From Clostridiales bacterium (GTDB lineage Bacteria > Bacillota > Clostridia > Christensenellales > Aristaeellaceae), in the NCBI GenBank assembly GCA_004556545.1, contig SFGO01000023.1, positions 1 to 30,463 of the forward strand: a DNA stretch of 30,463 nucleotides, in the 5' to 3' direction. Both the position numbers and the translations under genes were made by a program. Of this stretch, positions 1 to 8,206 are shown in pieces. The notes below the pieces were generated by a model. It was not told where the DNA came from. It searched no databases and was given only the letters and a program-made list of their open reading frames with translations. Positions within the stretch are counted from its first letter, which is position 1; the number at the start of each line of letters is the position of its first letter.

Positions 1-60
1 CGGGGGAGCAGAGCGGCGATAGGCAGCGGAGGGAAAAAGGCCCGCCCATTTTGACGGCGG
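1..60 (+). repeat. Diverged end of a further repeat copy (possible)
   Basis: The stretch from about 30 to 60 resembles the last 35 bases of the window: a GGGAAAAAG block followed by GCCCATTTTGACGGCGG. The reverse complement of that last block recurs at 136-152 with one mismatch. I infer a second, diverged repeat copy in plus orientation that meets the left repeat tail to tail. Only the end of it lies inside the window. Nothing else is recognisable in 61-136. Confidence 0.4.
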
Positions 61-136
61 AAAAAGGCGAGCTCCGAGCGCGCACGATGGTAGGCGTAAT
101 CTGGCCAACTATGCTGCGCGCGACATAGCGAGCCCC

Positions 137-600
137 GCCGTTAAAATGGGCAATAAAGGGCTTTTTCCCGGAGTCGCCGTGCCGCTGGCTTTCTTTTGCA
201 CACTTTTCTTTCGCCATCGAAAGAAAAGTGTGAGCGCCCCTTGGGACGGCAAGTCCCAATCCGCGCCGGAGTCGGCGCGTCAAGCCCCATCAAAGGGGAA
301 TTTCTTACGGCAAAGTTGTCTTTTATCGATGCAATGCAGGGGGCTTTCCTCGGGGCAAACAATCGGCGCGGTTCGCACTGCCGTGCGCCCCGCTTGTTGT
401 TTGCCTGAACTCCGGGGCGCTAACCGCCTTCGGCGGTTGTATCCACTGGATACCCGCTTCCCTCCGTTCCCCCCTGCACACCTTCGGACCGTAGTCGGCG
501 AAAAAACATGGGCTTTCCTCGGGGCAAACAATCGGCGCGTCAGGCGTCCGCCAAGGGGATTTCTCAAGACAGAGGTTTCGCTCTGCGGAGCGAGCATGTG
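137..600 (-). repeat. Modular hairpin-rich intergenic repeat, left copy
   Basis: Non-coding repeat, described along the minus strand. It holds a diverged M2/M1 chimera (about 513-570), an M3 block (461-500, with CCGAAGG and GTGCAGGGGGG), two adjacent hairpins (439-453 and 422-438), module M1 (344-406), module M2 (231-343) and the terminal module M4 (137-233). All modules recur on the plus strand at 29599-30463. Hairpins seen are 374-387 (5 bp stem), 262-279 (7 bp), 243-257 (5 bp), 199-232 (15 bp) and 578-593 (6 bp). Short open frames cross it in several registers, but they follow the repeat structure and have no credible start. I treat it as a dispersed intergenic or structured element whose function is unknown. 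It lies downstream of the pheT terminator. Confidence 0.85.
199..232. repeat. 15-bp perfect hairpin of terminal module M4 (left)
   Basis: CACACTTTTCTTTCG (199-213) and its exact reverse complement (218-232) are separated by the four-base loop CCAT. The same 15 bp stem occurs at 30367-30400, where only loop bases differ. Neither arm is followed by a T-tract, so it is not a typical intrinsic terminator. Confidence 0.9.
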
Positions 601-626
601 CTTCCCGCAGTACACTCCCCATCCCC

Positions 627-667
627 AAAAAACGACCGGCATGTTCCCAAACACGCCGGTCGTTTTT
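627..667 (-). terminator. Rho-independent terminator of the pheT operon
   Basis: On the minus strand CGACCGGC pairs with GCCGGTCG. The stem is extended inward by GTGTT with AACAT, and a run of six T follows. It lies about 30 bases past the pheT stop, so it ends the DUF523-pheS-pheT transcript. The complementary strand also has a T5 run, so the hairpin could work in both directions. Confidence 0.85.
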
Positions 668-695
668 CGTTAGCCGCGTCGGTCAGCCCCGTTGC

Positions 696-3083
696 TCACC
701 GGCGGATGGCATTGTATTTCTCAGCACAGACCGCCTGTACTTTTTCCATGGCCTTCTGTACCTCGTCGTCGGTCAGGGTGCGGTCGGCGGCGCGGAAGGT
801 CAGGGAAAAGGCCACGCTCTTCTTGCCCAGCCCCACCTGAATGCCGCGGTAAACGTCGAACATTTCGATGGATTCCAGCAGCGCGCCCGCAGCCTTGCGC
901 ATGGAGGCCATCAGCGGGCCCACGTTCACTTCCTCGTCCATCACCAGAGCCAGGTCGCGGCTCATGGAGGGGAAACGGGGCAGGGGCTTCATTTCGCCCA
1001 TGGGCTTGCCGTACTCAAGCAGCTGCGCCAGATTGATCTCCGCCACGATGGCCCGGCGGGGCATGTCGAAGGCTTCCCGAACCGTGGGATGTACCTCGCC
1101 CAGCACGGCGAAAACCTGCTGGCCGCGAACCAGCCGTGCGCAGCGGCCGGGATGATAGTAGCAGTCGCCGCCCGCTTCCACCTCGCAGGAGATGCCGCAG
1201 GCATTCAGCAGCGCCTCTACCGCGCCGCGCAGGGCGAAGAAATCCGCATCCTCGCCGTAGATGCCCATGCACAGGGTCTGGGTCTCGGTGGGCAGCCCCT
1301 CCGCCGTGGGATGGTGCGGATCAAAGACCGCCGCCATTTCATACAGAGAAGCGCTCTCGGTGGCGTGGTTCATGTTGAAGGACAGGGTCTTGAGCATGTC
1401 GCAGACCAGCGTGGGACGCATGACGGCGGTGTCCTCGCCCAGCGGATTGCGGATGGCCATGGGCTGCATGCGCAGGTCGCTTTCCGGCAGACCCAGCTTG
1501 GCGATCTCCTTCCGGCCGGTGAAGGAATAGTTCATGATCTCCAGATAGCCCATGCCCTGAAGGAGACGGCCCAGCTTGTTTTTCAGATGCTTCATGGGGC
1601 TGACGCCGCCCTGCGTGGTGCTGCCCTTGAGGGGCGTAGCGCCGATGTGGTCGTAGCCGTACATCCGCAGGCATTCCTCGCAGACGTCCGCCTCGCCGTC
1701 CAGATCCTCCCGGAAGGCGGGCACCTTCACGGTGAGCGTGTCGCCTTCCCGGGTGGTCTCAAAGCTCAGCTTGTTGAGGATCCGCACCATATCGTCGGCA
1801 GGGATCTCCACGCCCGCTCGATTCTGGATGCGCTTCACGCTGGCCGTGATGACCTGCTGGGGCTTGGGGTCGGGATACAGATCGATGACGCCGCTGACCA
1901 CGTCGCCCGCGTTCAGCACGTTCACCAGATGGCAGGCACGATCCAGCGCTTCCATCACGGTGGCGGCGCAGACGCCGCGCTCGAAACGGCCGCTGGCCTC
2001 GGTGCGCATGCCCAGCGCACGGCTGGTGAGACGGATGGCGGTGCGGTCGAAGGCGGCGCATTCGAACATCACGTCGGTGGTTCCTTCGATGATCTCGCTT
2101 TCCTCGCCGCCCATGATACCGGCCAGACCGGTGGCGCTGTTCGCGTCGCAGATGCACAGATCGTCCGGGCGCAGCTTCCGCTCCACACCGTCCAGCGTGG
2201 TCAGCACTTCGCCCTCATGAGCCCGGCGGACGATGATCTCCCGGCCCGCTACCTTGCTCAGGTCAAAGGCGTGCATGGGATGGCCGTACTCGATCATGAC
2301 GAAGTTGGTAATGTCCACGATGTTGTTGATGGAGCGCAGACCCGCCGCGTGCAGGTACTTACGCAGCCACAGGGGAGAGGGCGCAATGCGCACGTTCTTG
2401 ATGACCCGAGCCGCGTAGCGGGGGCACAGATCGGGCGCTTCCACGCGAACTTTTACTTCGTCGTGAATGTCGCCGCCTGCTTCGGTCACGTCGGTCTTGG
2501 GCGCATGGAAGGTCGTATCCAGCGCCGCGGCGGTCTCCCGGGCGATGCCTACCGCGCACAGGCAGTCGGGACGGTTGGCCAGAATTTCGAAATCCACGGC
2601 GTAGTCGTCAATGCCCAGAATAGGGCGCACGTCGCTGCCCACAGCGTATTCTTCGTTGAAGATCAGCAGGCCCGCATCGCCGACGCTGGGATACAGCTCC
2701 TGCGGCACCTTCAGTTCCGTGGCGGAGCAGAGCATGCCCTCGGAGACCATGCCCCGCAGCTTGCCCTTCTTGATCTTGACGCCGCCGGGCAGGTGGGAAC
2801 CGTCCAGCGCTACGGGCACCAGTACGCCCGCCTTTACGTTGGGCGCGCCGCATACGATGTGCAGCGGCTCCTCGCCGCCCACGTCTACTGTACACTGATG
2901 CAGATGGGTGCCCTCTACGTCCTCGCAGGTCAGCACCCGGCCCACGACTACCTTGTCCATGCCGTCGGCCACGTCCTCCACGCCTTCCACGGCGGTGCCG
3001 GTCATGATCATTCTGCTTTCATATTCCTTGGGGCTGACGGGAATGTCCGCGTATTCCCGAATCATATTCATACCCAGTTTCAT
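696..3083 (-). CDS. pheT: Phenylalanine--tRNA ligase, beta subunit
   Basis: Beta subunit of the cytoplasmic alpha2-beta2 phenylalanyl-tRNA synthetase, which charges tRNA(Phe). The predicted 795 residues match the usual bacterial length. An N-terminal EMAP/OB-type tRNA-binding domain covers about residues 40-150 (including HIVCGAPNVKAG). The B3/B4 editing domain and the B5 region follow, and a C-terminal FDX-ACB domain carries RFPSMSRDLALVMDEE. The start is an ATG behind a strong AAGGAGGG site, 14 bases after the pheS stop, so the two subunits are translated from one message. Transcription is expected from the T-box promoter near 4961-4989, and a strong terminator follows at 627-667. No damage to the gene is visible. 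Confidence 0.97.
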   Translation of the reverse strand: MKLGMNMIREYADIPVSPKEYESRMIMTGTAVEGVEDVADGMDKVVVGRVLTCEDVEGTHLHQCTVDVGGEEPLHIVCGAPNVKAGVLVPVALDGSHLPGGVKIKKGKLRGMVSEGMLCSATELKVPQELYPSVGDAGLLIFNEEYAVGSDVRPILGIDDYAVDFEILANRPDCLCAVGIARETAAALDTTFHAPKTDVTEAGGDIHDEVKVRVEAPDLCPRYAARVIKNVRIAPSPLWLRKYLHAAGLRSINNIVDITNFVMIEYGHPMHAFDLSKVAGREIIVRRAHEGEVLTTLDGVERKLRPDDLCICDANSATGLAGIMGGEESEIIEGTTDVMFECAAFDRTAIRLTSRALGMRTEASGRFERGVCAATVMEALDRACHLVNVLNAGDVVSGVIDLYPDPKPQQVITASVKRIQNRAGVEIPADDMVRILNKLSFETTREGDTLTVKVPAFREDLDGEADVCEECLRMYGYDHIGATPLKGSTTQGGVSPMKHLKNKLGRLLQGMGYLEIMNYSFTGRKEIAKLGLPESDLRMQPMAIRNPLGEDTAVMRPTLVCDMLKTLSFNMNHATESASLYEMAAVFDPHHPTAEGLPTETQTLCMGIYGEDADFFALRGAVEALLNACGISCEVEAGGDCYYHPGRCARLVRGQQVFAVLGEVHPTVREAFDMPRRAIVAEINLAQLLEYGKPMGEMKPLPRFPSMSRDLALVMDEEVNVGPLMASMRKAAGALLESIEMFDVYRGIQVGLGKKSVAFSLTFRAADRTLTDDEVQKAMEKVQAVCAEKYNAIRR

Positions 3084-3097
3084 CGTTCATTCCCTCC

Positions 3098-4126
3098 TTA
3101 GCGAAGCTGTCCCAGCAGGCGCGCGTCGCCCTCGTAGAGCAGACGCATATCGGTGATGCCGTAGCGCTTCATGGCGATGCGCTCCAGGCCGATGCCGAAA
3201 GCAAAGCCGGAATATTTGCGGCTGTCGATGCCGCACATTTCCAGCACCTTGGGGTTTACCATGCCGCAGCCCAGCACCTCCACCCAGCCGGTGTCCTTGC
3301 AGATGCGGCAGCCCTTGCCGTGGCAGGCGGAGCAGGTCAGGTCCACCTCGGCGCTTGGTTCGGTAAAGGGGAAGAAGCTGGGGCGGAAACGGGTGGATAC
3401 GTCGCTGCCGTAGAGCTTCTTGGCGAAGGCCTCCAGCGTGCCGCGCAGGTCGGACATGCTGACGTTTTCATCCACCACCAGTCCCTCCATCTGATGGAAC
3501 ACGGGGCTGTGGGTCGCGTCCACCTCGTCGGCGCGGTAAACGCGGCCGGGGCAGATGATGCGGATGGGCGGCTTGCGGGTCAGCATGGCGCGGGCCTGCA
3601 TGGGGCTGGTATGGGTGCGCAGCACGATATTATCGTCCATGTAGAAGGTATCCTGCGCGTCCCGGGCGGGATGGTTCTTGGGCAGGTTCATCAGCTCGAA
3701 GTTATAGTGATCCAGCTCCACCTCGGGGCCTTCCATCACTTCGAAGCCCAGGCCGGTGAAGCAGTCGATCAGCTCGTCCATCACCAGCGTGATAGGATGG
3801 GCGCTGCCCACCTTCACGGGGCGGCGGGGTTCGGTCACGTCGATGGTCTCCGCCTTCAGGGCGGCTTCCCGCTCCAGCTTCTGCAGGGCCTCCTGACGCT
3901 CGTTCATGCGCTCGGTCAGCCACTGACGGGCCTCGTTGATCTGCGCGCCCACCTGGGGCCGCTCTTCCGGGGCCAGCTTGCCCATGCCCTTGAGCAGCTC
4001 GGTCAGGGTGCCCTTTTTGCCCAGCACTTTGACGCGCAGCGCGTCCAGCGCGGCGGTGTCCTTCATTTCGGAGAGGTTCTGTTCCACCTGCTCCCGCAGT
4101 TCCCGCAGAGTATCTGTCACTGCCAT
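3098..4126 (-). CDS. pheS: Phenylalanine--tRNA ligase, alpha subunit
   Basis: Catalytic alpha subunit of phenylalanyl-tRNA synthetase, a class II enzyme, 342 residues (usual length). An N-terminal coiled-coil region covers about residues 1-90. The catalytic core follows with HPARDAQDTFY, RTHTSPMQAR and the terminal class II motif FAFGIGLERIAMKRYGI. The CxxC-type segment CSACHGKGCRICKDTGW is normal for PheS of Bacillota and probably binds zinc. The ATG start has an AAGGAGGA site about ten bases upstream. The gene lies between a DUF523 gene (50-base gap) and pheT (14-base gap), and all three should be under the phenylalanine T-box leader. Confidence 0.97.
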   Translation of the reverse strand: MAVTDTLRELREQVEQNLSEMKDTAALDALRVKVLGKKGTLTELLKGMGKLAPEERPQVGAQINEARQWLTERMNERQEALQKLEREAALKAETIDVTEPRRPVKVGSAHPITLVMDELIDCFTGLGFEVMEGPEVELDHYNFELMNLPKNHPARDAQDTFYMDDNIVLRTHTSPMQARAMLTRKPPIRIICPGRVYRADEVDATHSPVFHQMEGLVVDENVSMSDLRGTLEAFAKKLYGSDVSTRFRPSFFPFTEPSAEVDLTCSACHGKGCRICKDTGWVEVLGCGMVNPKVLEMCGIDSRKYSGFAFGIGLERIAMKRYGITDMRLLYEGDARLLGQLR

Positions 4127-4176
4127 GATAGGGTTCCTCCTTCTATGGGTTCATCTGATTGGATGGGTTGAAAGGA

Positions 4177-4641
4177 TTAGATGGTTGGGAATGCTGCCGT
4201 TTCTGCTTCTTCCAGCAGCCGGGGAATGTCCGACTCCCCGTATACGGGGACGCCGCGCTCCCGGAGCTTTTGGGCAAACACGCCGTCGCCCTCCGTCAGG
4301 ACGCCGGAAAAACTGCCGTCGTAGATCAAGCCCTTTCCGCAGGAAGGACTGCGCTCCTTGAGCACCGCGCCCTCCGCGTGAAAGAAGTCCATCAGGCGCA
4401 GGGCTTCCTCCGCGCCCCGAAGGTACTCCGCCGTCACGTCCCGGCCTTCGCGGCTGACCACCCGGTCGCCCTGCCGCTCGCTGGGAGCCCGGGGCGTTGG
4501 CAGACCGCCCAGCTGCTCCGGGCAGACGGGAATCAGCCGGTATTGCTCCGCCAGCGCCTCCACGCCGGGCTGAGGCTTGCTTCCGCCGTCGTAGCGGCAG
4601 CGTGCGCCCAGCAGGCAGGCGCTGATCAGCAGTGTTTTCAT
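4177..4641 (-). CDS. DUF523 family protein, TudS-like
   Basis: A 154-residue protein of the DUF523 family, whose characterised members (TudS) are [4Fe-4S]-dependent 2-thiouracil desulfidases. The family's three conserved cysteines are present: C9 in ISACLLG, C40 in CPEQLGGLPTPR and C101 in RSPSCG. The length is normal for a stand-alone DUF523 protein without a DUF1722 domain. The ATG start has an AAAGGAGAA site eight bases upstream. It is the first gene after the phenylalanine T-box and precedes pheS by 50 bases, so it is probably co-regulated with tRNA(Phe) charging. The desulfidase activity is inferred from the family. The substrate here is unknown, and a role in handling thiolated tRNA nucleosides is only a guess. 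Confidence 0.85.
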   Translation of the reverse strand: MKTLLISACLLGARCRYDGGSKPQPGVEALAEQYRLIPVCPEQLGGLPTPRAPSERQGDRVVSREGRDVTAEYLRGAEEALRLMDFFHAEGAVLKERSPSCGKGLIYDGSFSGVLTEGDGVFAQKLRERGVPVYGESDIPRLLEEAETAAFPTI

Positions 4642-4676
4642 GCCGTTCTCCTTTCCTGATCGCCGTCAGGGCAATC

Positions 4677-4707
4677 AAAAAGCCCCGTCCCCCTATGGGA
4701 CGAGGCC
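4677..4707 (-). terminator. T-box attenuator terminator
   Basis: On the minus strand GCCTCGTCCC pairs with GGGACGGGGC (one G-U pair) around the loop ATAG, followed by TTTTT. It is mutually exclusive with the antiterminator formed by the T-box core just upstream. Confidence 0.88.
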
Positions 4708-4955
4708 TGAACGCCGCGTGTTACCACCCAAATTCCGCACGGGCCCAAGGGCCGATGCGCTCTTCGCCTGTAACGGGGCCTGACCGTTTCCCCTTACTGG
4801 AAAAAACGTTCGGGGGAAAAGCTCGGAAGGGAATTTCCCGCAGCCGATCCGGACGGCTTGCAGCAAGGAACACGGGGGTTCCTGCCGTCCTCTCTGAGAA
4901 TCGCTGTTCATCGGGCGTTTGTCTTCGTCATCGCCGCTGAGTTCCGAAGAACTCG
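4677..4955 (-). promoter_or_regulatory. T-box riboswitch leader, specifier UUC (Phe)
   Basis: This is the leader of the DUF523-pheS-pheT transcript. On the minus strand the T-box core GGGTGGTAACACGCGG (about 4714-4730) is the antiterminator sequence that pairs with the tRNA acceptor end. It is followed at once by an intrinsic terminator. Further upstream, stem I shows GATGACGAAGAC, then GCGATTC and AGAGAG. The TTC at 4898-4900 is the best specifier candidate and fits tRNA(Phe). Uncharged tRNA(Phe) should favour antitermination and raise expression of all three genes. The exact specifier register is inferred; the T-box core and terminator are clear. Confidence 0.92.
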
Positions 4956-4960
4956 CTGGT

Positions 4961-4989
4961 ATTATAGCATGGAAAATGGGCGTTTGCAA
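4961..4989 (-). promoter_or_regulatory. Promoter of the pheST T-box operon
   Basis: The -10 box is a consensus TATAAT (4961-4966) with an extended TGC before it. The -35 box is TTGCAA (4984-4989) at 17 bp spacing. Transcription should start near 4954. A perfect GAGTTC/GAACTC hairpin follows at the very start of the leader. Confidence 0.8.
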
Positions 4990-5051
4990 GGGCGGGAGGC
5001 GAGAAACCAGCCGATCAGGGGCGGGAAGACAGACAATTTTCACAAGGGGAT

Positions 5052-6223
5052 TTACCACCTGACCTGCCATTTCGGCAGATAAGACAGATGGTCGCTTGGG
5101 CCGCAAACGCCGGAATGGCACGTTGAATCCTTTTGCTTTTCGGCAAGCGGACGGTCGAATTCGGCGGTATCGAACGGCAGCGCAATTCGTTGATTTCCCG
5201 TCCATTGGGATAAATACGCCGCGTTGGAGATCATCAGCTCGTTGATACCGTCATAGCCCGGCGCTAAAAGCGCCTCGCCATACAGGATGGCGCGGGTGAA
5301 ATTCTGAAGGATGCCCGCATGACTGTTTTTTTTCCGGCAGCCTGCTCGCTGTATTCCGTTTCGGGATGGACAAATCCCTCCGTCGAATACCGGCAGATAT
5401 GGCGTTCGTCTTCTTTTAATTTCCATAATTTCAGCAGGCCGTTTTCAAGCACCATTTTTCCGCGCGTGCCGGTGATCTCCAGACGGTTTGTTCCGGGACA
5501 GTCGCCGGTGGACGTGATGAATACGCCCGTAGCGCCGTTTTCATACTCGGCGTACAGGGTGGCCTCGTCCTCGACCTCGATGGGATGGAACTTGCCCTCG
5601 TTGCAGAAGACGGTGACAGCCGTCGGTCTGCCGCAGATCCACTGCCAAAGATCAAGATTGTGCGGCGCTTGGTTTAACAGCACGCCGCCGCCCTCCCCTT
5701 TCCAGGTGGCGCGCCAACCGCCTGAGCTGTAATAGCTTTGCGTTCGGTACCAGTTGGTGATGATCCACACCGAGCGTTTCAGTTCGCCCAATTCCCCGTT
5801 TTGGACGATCCTGCGCGCCTCGCGGAACAAGGGGTTGGTGCGCTGGTTCAGCATGATGCCGAAGATTTTTCCACTTTCTTTTGCAGCCGCGCAAAGCCTT
5901 TCGGCTGCCGAAACGGTAATATCCATGGGCTTTTCCACCAGGACGTGCTTTCCGGCATGAAAAGCGTCGATCGCTATTTTCGCATGCAGCGGATGAGGCA
6001 CGGCGATGATGACCGCGTCGGTATCGGAGCTTTTCAAAAGCTCGGTATAGTCTTCCAAAACGGCCAGCTCGGGAGCCTGCGCTTTTACGGCGGAGCGCTT
6101 TTCCGGGTCGATATCGCAGACCGCCGTTACGGTCATGCCCGGGATTTTTCCCGCCAGGATGGAATGAAAATGGGCCGAACCCATATTGCCGATCCCGATA
6201 ATGCCTGTTTTGACAACGTTCAT
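5052..6223 (-). pseudogene. Gfo/Idh/MocA family oxidoreductase, frameshifted
   Basis: NAD(P)-dependent sugar dehydrogenase of the Gfo/Idh/MocA family. The N-terminal Rossmann fold has GIIGIGNMG, the EKP motif is present (VEKPMDI), and the substrate domain has GGGVLLNQAPHNLDLWQW. The reading frame breaks at a run of eight A (5326-5333, T on the plus strand) and as it stands ends at 5264 after 319 residues. One extra A would join it to the downstream frame, whose residues (such as LYGEALLAPGYDGINELMISN) align with the C-terminus of the next gene. The repaired product would be 390 residues, exactly the length of that paralogue. The start chosen is the ATG at 6223; a TTG seven codons upstream is also open. 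The break may be a true mutation, slippage or a homopolymer sequencing error. It is the last gene of the operon, and I see no terminator after it. Confidence 0.85.
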
Positions 6224-6247
6224 GGAATTCACCGCTTTCCCCAAAAA

Positions 6248-7420
6248 TCAGCGATTTCCCGCATAGGAGCCGCTTGTATCGGCCACCCGTTCTTTAACGC
6301 CCGTTTTGCGCCTTGACGTCGCCGCCCGCTTCATCAGCTCATTGTAATACAGCTCCTCATCAAACGGAATTTCGACCGCCTTGCCTAAAAAGGCGGAAAG
6401 GTGCATGGCATTGGAAAGCGTAAGGCCGTTCAGGCCTTCTTCTCCGCCCGCGACCAGCGGCTCGCCGCGAAGGATGGCACCGCCCCATGCGTTGATGACC
6501 CCCTTGTGCTGCGGGTTTTTGCCATCGGTCTCCACCTTGCGCTCGGTACTTTGGACGGTTGCAAAGGGCTGGGGATTGGTCCGTGAAAATTCCTGCTCGG
6601 TCATTTCGTACTCGGTCATTGTCAGCTGATTGTTTTCTACGACGAATTTGGCCCGATCCATCTGGATCTCAAAGCGGTTGGTTCCGTGCGCGTCGCCGGT
6701 GGAGGTGATAAACACGCCGGTCGCGCCGTTTTCATATTCCACATAGGCGGTAACGTCGTCTTCGACCTCAATATCGTGCCAAAGTCCGTAATGCAGGTGG
6801 GCGTCCACTTTTTTCGGCATGCCGCAGATCCATTGCCACAGATCCAGCTGATGGGGGCACTGGTTCAGCAGCACACCGCCGCCTTCGCCCGCCCAGGTGG
6901 CGCGCCAATCCCCCGAATCATAATAGCACTGCGAACGATACCAGTCGGTGATGATCCAGTTGGTGCGCCGAATGCTGCCGTATGCGCCCGACTGCACCAG
7001 CTCTCGAAGCTTCCGGTATACGCAGTTGGTGCGCTGGTTGAACATCATGCCGAAAACGACCTGAGGATGCCGGGCCGCCTCTTCGTTCATTTCCTTTACC
7101 TGCTTTGTGTAAACGCCGGCGGGCTTTTCCACCATCACATGGATGCCGCGCCGCAGGCATGCGATGGCGTATTTCGGGTGATCGTAATGGGGAACGCAGA
7201 CCATGCAGGCGTCAATCAGGCCGCTGTCCAGCATTTCCTCGGCCTTTTGAAAACAGTGGATGTCGGGAGACAGCTCCGTTTTTGCCCATTGGAGCCTTTC
7301 AGGCTTCAGGTCTGCTACCGCCGTCCATTCAAAATCGGGACATTCGCCGCCAAAAACGGATTTTGCATGGGACGAACCCATATTCCCGATGCCGATGATG
7401 CCCAGTCTGATTTTTTCCAT
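6248..7420 (-). CDS. Gfo/Idh/MocA family oxidoreductase
   Basis: Intact 390-residue NAD(P)-dependent oxidoreductase acting on a sugar or cyclitol. The dinucleotide site is GIIGIGNMG near residues 7-15, and the catalytic lysine motif is VEKPAGV. The GGGVLLNQCPHQLDLWQW segment in the C-terminal domain carries the conserved histidine. It is clearly a paralogue of the downstream gene, sharing WRATW, GEGGGVLLNQ and ENGATGVFITSTGD. The start chosen is the ATG at 7420, with GAGGGG nine bases upstream and only two bases after the stop of the preceding isomerase gene, so translation is probably coupled. The substrate cannot be told from sequence. The mix with TIM-barrel isomerases recalls 3-keto-sugar or inositol-type catabolism. 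Confidence 0.9.
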   Translation of the reverse strand: MEKIRLGIIGIGNMGSSHAKSVFGGECPDFEWTAVADLKPERLQWAKTELSPDIHCFQKAEEMLDSGLIDACMVCVPHYDHPKYAIACLRRGIHVMVEKPAGVYTKQVKEMNEEAARHPQVVFGMMFNQRTNCVYRKLRELVQSGAYGSIRRTNWIITDWYRSQCYYDSGDWRATWAGEGGGVLLNQCPHQLDLWQWICGMPKKVDAHLHYGLWHDIEVEDDVTAYVEYENGATGVFITSTGDAHGTNRFEIQMDRAKFVVENNQLTMTEYEMTEQEFSRTNPQPFATVQSTERKVETDGKNPQHKGVINAWGGAILRGEPLVAGGEEGLNGLTLSNAMHLSAFLGKAVEIPFDEELYYNELMKRAATSRRKTGVKERVADTSGSYAGNR

Positions 7421-7422
7421 TT

Positions 7423-8160
7423 TCAAAATCCCCTCGATTTCAGATAGTCAAAGCTTCGCCGAAGGCAGAGAAGCGGATCCTCGCCGCTGCAGTCGTCCTG
7501 CTCCACAAGCAGGTAGCGTGTGCCCGCCGCCTCCGCCTTTTCAAAGACGCGGTCGAAGTTGATGTTCCCTTCGCCCAGCACCGCCATCTTTCTGCCGTAG
7601 GCAAAGTCCTTCAAATGGATGCACGGCACTCTGCCTGAAAGCTTTTCGATCCACTGGGCAGGATCTCCGCCGCCTGCCTGCACCCAGAAGGTATCGAGCG
7701 TAAAGCCCATTTCATCGGGGCTCATGATCTCGCTCAGCCTTTCCAGAATCGGCTGTCCGTTTTCTTTTTGGAATTCCTGATCGTGGTTGTGGTACATGAA
7801 GTACTTGCCGTTTTTTCGAAGCGCCTTGGCAACGGGCGCGTAGGCCTTGCGAAAATCATCGCAGGTTTCCCCGTGAAACCCGAACCAGCCCAGCCCGATA
7901 TAAGGACAGCCGAAAATGTCGTGATCGCGCGCCGCCTTTTCGGGGTCGGCGAGAAGACGGGCCGCCGGGATATGGGTCAGGACGCATCGAAGCCCGTTTT
8001 TTTCAAGCTGCTCTTTCAGCCATTCAGGGTCATAATCGCAGGTGCCCGAAATTTGGACGGTTCGATAGCCGATGTCCGCCACCTTTTTCAGCGTATTCGA
8101 AAAGCCGTTCAGATCCTTGCAAAGCTCTCTTACCGTATAAAACTGTGCGCCAATTTCCAT
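7423..8160 (-). CDS. Sugar phosphate isomerase/epimerase, TIM barrel
   Basis: A 245-residue protein of the xylose isomerase-like TIM-barrel superfamily (AP endonuclease 2 fold), which includes IolE/IolI-type dehydratases and epimerases. Likely metal- and substrate-binding segments are YHNHDQEF, FTLDTFWVQAGG, IHLKDFA and LVEQDD near the ends of successive strands. It has no signal peptide, so it should be cytosolic. The ATG start follows an AAAGGGG site at good spacing. It lies 46 bases after the other isomerase-like gene and is nearly fused to the next oxidoreductase gene. I infer that it isomerises, epimerises or dehydrates the keto-sugar made by the neighbouring dehydrogenases. Confidence 0.87.
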   Translation of the reverse strand: MEIGAQFYTVRELCKDLNGFSNTLKKVADIGYRTVQISGTCDYDPEWLKEQLEKNGLRCVLTHIPAARLLADPEKAARDHDIFGCPYIGLGWFGFHGETCDDFRKAYAPVAKALRKNGKYFMYHNHDQEFQKENGQPILERLSEIMSPDEMGFTLDTFWVQAGGGDPAQWIEKLSGRVPCIHLKDFAYGRKMAVLGEGNINFDRVFEKAEAAGTRYLLVEQDDCSGEDPLLCLRRSFDYLKSRGF

Positions 8161-8206
8161 CTTTTTTACCCCTTTTGCTTCTTTTGCTTCTTTTCCCTCT
8201 TTTATC

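Noticed and set aside
146..673. 175-codon frame in the left repeat running into the pheT terminator
   Set aside because: It crosses the repeat and the terminator hairpin and has no ribosome site or homologous domain.
1089..3101. Long open frame (670 codons) antisense to pheT
   Set aside because: It mirrors the codon bias of a GC-rich gene on the other strand, has no ribosome site and no recognisable domain. PheT is certain on the minus strand.
5000..5051. Terminator after the frameshifted oxidoreductase
   Set aside because: The GC-rich gap shows no convincing stem followed by a T-run.
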